Below are positions 62,933 through 64,000 of a stretch of DNA of 64,000 nt, in pieces. The translations under genes were made by a program, and so were the position numbers. Each line of letters opens with the position of its first letter. Within the stretch, counting starts at the first letter, position 1. The DNA comes from Pseudoduganella plicata (GTDB lineage Bacteria; Pseudomonadota; Gammaproteobacteria; Burkholderiales; Burkholderiaceae_D): the NCBI RefSeq assembly GCF_004421005.1, contig NZ_CP038026.1, positions 3,844,001-3,908,000 of the forward strand, read 5' to 3'. The notes beneath the pieces are model-generated. The model had not been told where the DNA came from. It saw nothing but the letters and a program-made list of their open reading frames with translations, and did not search any database.

Positions 62933-64000
62933 GCAAAGAACAAAGCAGCAGTTTTATTGACGAGGTCGGCACTTCTTCCTGGACCTGATTATGGGCGACT
63001 TCTCCGCAGACCAAGGTAAGGCGGCAATGATCGTCGGCGGTGCGATCTCTCTCATCCCGGTCGTAGATCAGGTAATGGACGTGCGCGACGTGTCGGGGAT
63101 GGTTTTCCGAATTAGCAAGGTTGGCCCGGCGAAGGCTACCAAAGACGACTGGATGGACGCTGCGCTGGCAGCGTTCGGCTGTATCCCTGAGGTCGGAAGC
63201 CTCTTCAAAACGATCGTTAAACCGCTGAGGAAGCTACGCAAGGAGGCCGGTCCGCTCGCTGGTGGTAATGTGATGATCGAGGCCATGCTCGCAAAGTCAA
63301 AAGGCGCGGCGATCAAGTTCATGAAAACGTTCGACTGGGCACAAAATACGCAGCTCGCGATCGTATCAGCGATCGCAGCACTGGACAGTTGCGTAGCGAT
63401 GCTGGACGAACTCTCGCGAGAACACTGGTGGCTGTCTCCAGAACTGCAGTACACAGCCCGCGATATGAAGCCGCAGGTTGAGGCGTTGCGTGGCCCACTT
63501 AAGTCAGGAATAACGCAAGGTTCGGCTGCATTGCAAGAAATGATACGTGAGTTGCTCGGCGAAGACGCGTTAATGGTAGCGCAAAATGTCGCATATGCTG
63601 CGACGGTGATAGGAAATCCGGCCGCCAAACATAACCATGCAAAGGGTGAAGGCAAGGCTAACAGTGTTCCGGCTAGAGCGAAAACACATGGCGATACACC
63701 ATCACCTGGACGTGGTATGGAGCACAAGCCACAAGAGAAATCTAATAGACAGGTAGCTAAAGAAGGAAGCGGAAAAGCGCAAAACGCGACACGGAAGATC
63801 GAGGACTCTCTTTCAGAAATCAGCTTCGTTTGGAAAGGTCTCATTGGAGAACACTTGGCCGATTACTACCATATGTGTCACTACCTTAAAGCTGATTCGT
63901 CGTGGCCCCACGGGGACTATCGCGCCAAGTGGAAGCACGAGTTTCCTAGGATAATCCACGAGAAGAAGGATTTACGGCGCCCTAAGGAACTGATTCCAGA
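62929..64000 (+). CDS. Second T6SS effector, frameshifted near its start and cut by window edge
   Basis: The expected start is the ATG at 62929, in the same ATGA overlap with vgrG as the first effector. It reads MSKEQSSSFIDEVG and then meets a stop at 62986-62988. Inserting one base in ggtcggcac would continue HFFLDLIMGDFSADQ; otherwise an ATG at 62991 starts the open part. Residues after it (GGAISLIPVVDQVMDVRD and GCIPEVGSLFK) match the N-terminal module of the PoNe-like effector. A Lys/Asn-rich linker follows, then IGEHLADYYHMCHYLKADSS, similar in position to EHITDYFVKRK of effector 1. The toxin catalytic part and immunity gene are outside the window. Confidence 0.7.

Noticed and set aside
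1..64000. tRNA, rRNA, CRISPR array, insertion sequence, integrase or attachment site
   Set aside because: I looked through all gaps between genes and found no cloverleaf, regularly spaced repeats, transposase or integrase motif.

Overview
The window is about 64 kb of GC-rich DNA (roughly 65% G+C by eye) with tightly packed genes. It looks like the chromosome of a betaproteobacterium of the family Oxalobacteraceae, most likely the Massilia/Telluria/Pseudoduganella group. This is inferred from the betaproteobacterial order his operon - HIT protein - tatABC, from the hemE/priA pair, from PEP-CTERM proteins, and from intergenic palindromes built on GGTGACAGGCTCC or GGGGACAGGTCC. I saw no rRNA or tRNA gene, CRISPR array, insertion sequence or integrase.

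Layout. 1-7257: the histidine operon hisD-(DNA methyltransferase)-hisC-hisB-hisH-hisA-hisF-hisI-hisE plus a HIT-family gene, all on + and tightly coupled. 7430-8976: tatABC, with tatA carrying an apparent frameshift. 9176-12454: a SWIM-SNF2 helicase on the - strand. 12648-14081: a NemR-type TetR regulator and a DJ-1/PfpI protein, each preceded by the same TAGAC-N5-GTCTA operator. 14364-14983: a frameshifted flavin reductase. 15031-25342: a run of - strand genes (CsgG-like lipoprotein, DUF885 protein, two small proteins, a 1389-residue SNF2 helicase coupled to an S9 peptidase). 25419-29172: hemE and priA, separated by 655 bp of comparatively AT-rich DNA holding a cluster of DnaA boxes. 29188-30006: an Abi-family HEPN protein with a divergent structured RNA candidate. 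30028-36600: argP, a disulfide oxidoreductase, a degenerate HD-GYP protein, a DUF1857 protein, rep and slyX. 36649-40604: two sibling PEP-CTERM proteins, a host-attachment family protein, an acyltransferase remnant and a GMC oxidoreductase. 40840-45114: tandem M3 peptidases. 45250-54571: a Tat-exported PhoD phosphatase, a methyltransferase/MerR pair, two small genes, a YgiQ radical SAM protein and a membrane-anchored GGDEF-EAL protein with a substrate-binding-type sensor.

54691-64000 is the accessory part: a type VI secretion (T6SS) tip-protein and effector island. A full vgrG is followed by a predicted PoNe-type DNase effector and its DUF1911 immunity gene. Then comes a second vgrG copy that lacks the N-terminal base domain, followed by a second effector that runs off the window. 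The two vgrG genes share a 2070-bp direct repeat at a constant 5215-bp offset with no net indel that I could find. The arrangement looks like a cassette system in which recombination could swap the effector attached to the only complete VgrG. The other candidate for an under-described system is the Abi/structured-RNA locus beside priA.

Functional links. TatABC would export the PhoD phosphatase, whose N-terminus has a twin-arginine motif. The nemR-like/DJ-1 pair forms an electrophile-response unit. Rep and PriA are both replication-restart helicases. Three genes (tatA, flavin reductase, second effector) each need one missing base restored to regain full length, so either the assembly has single-base deletions or these genes are decaying.
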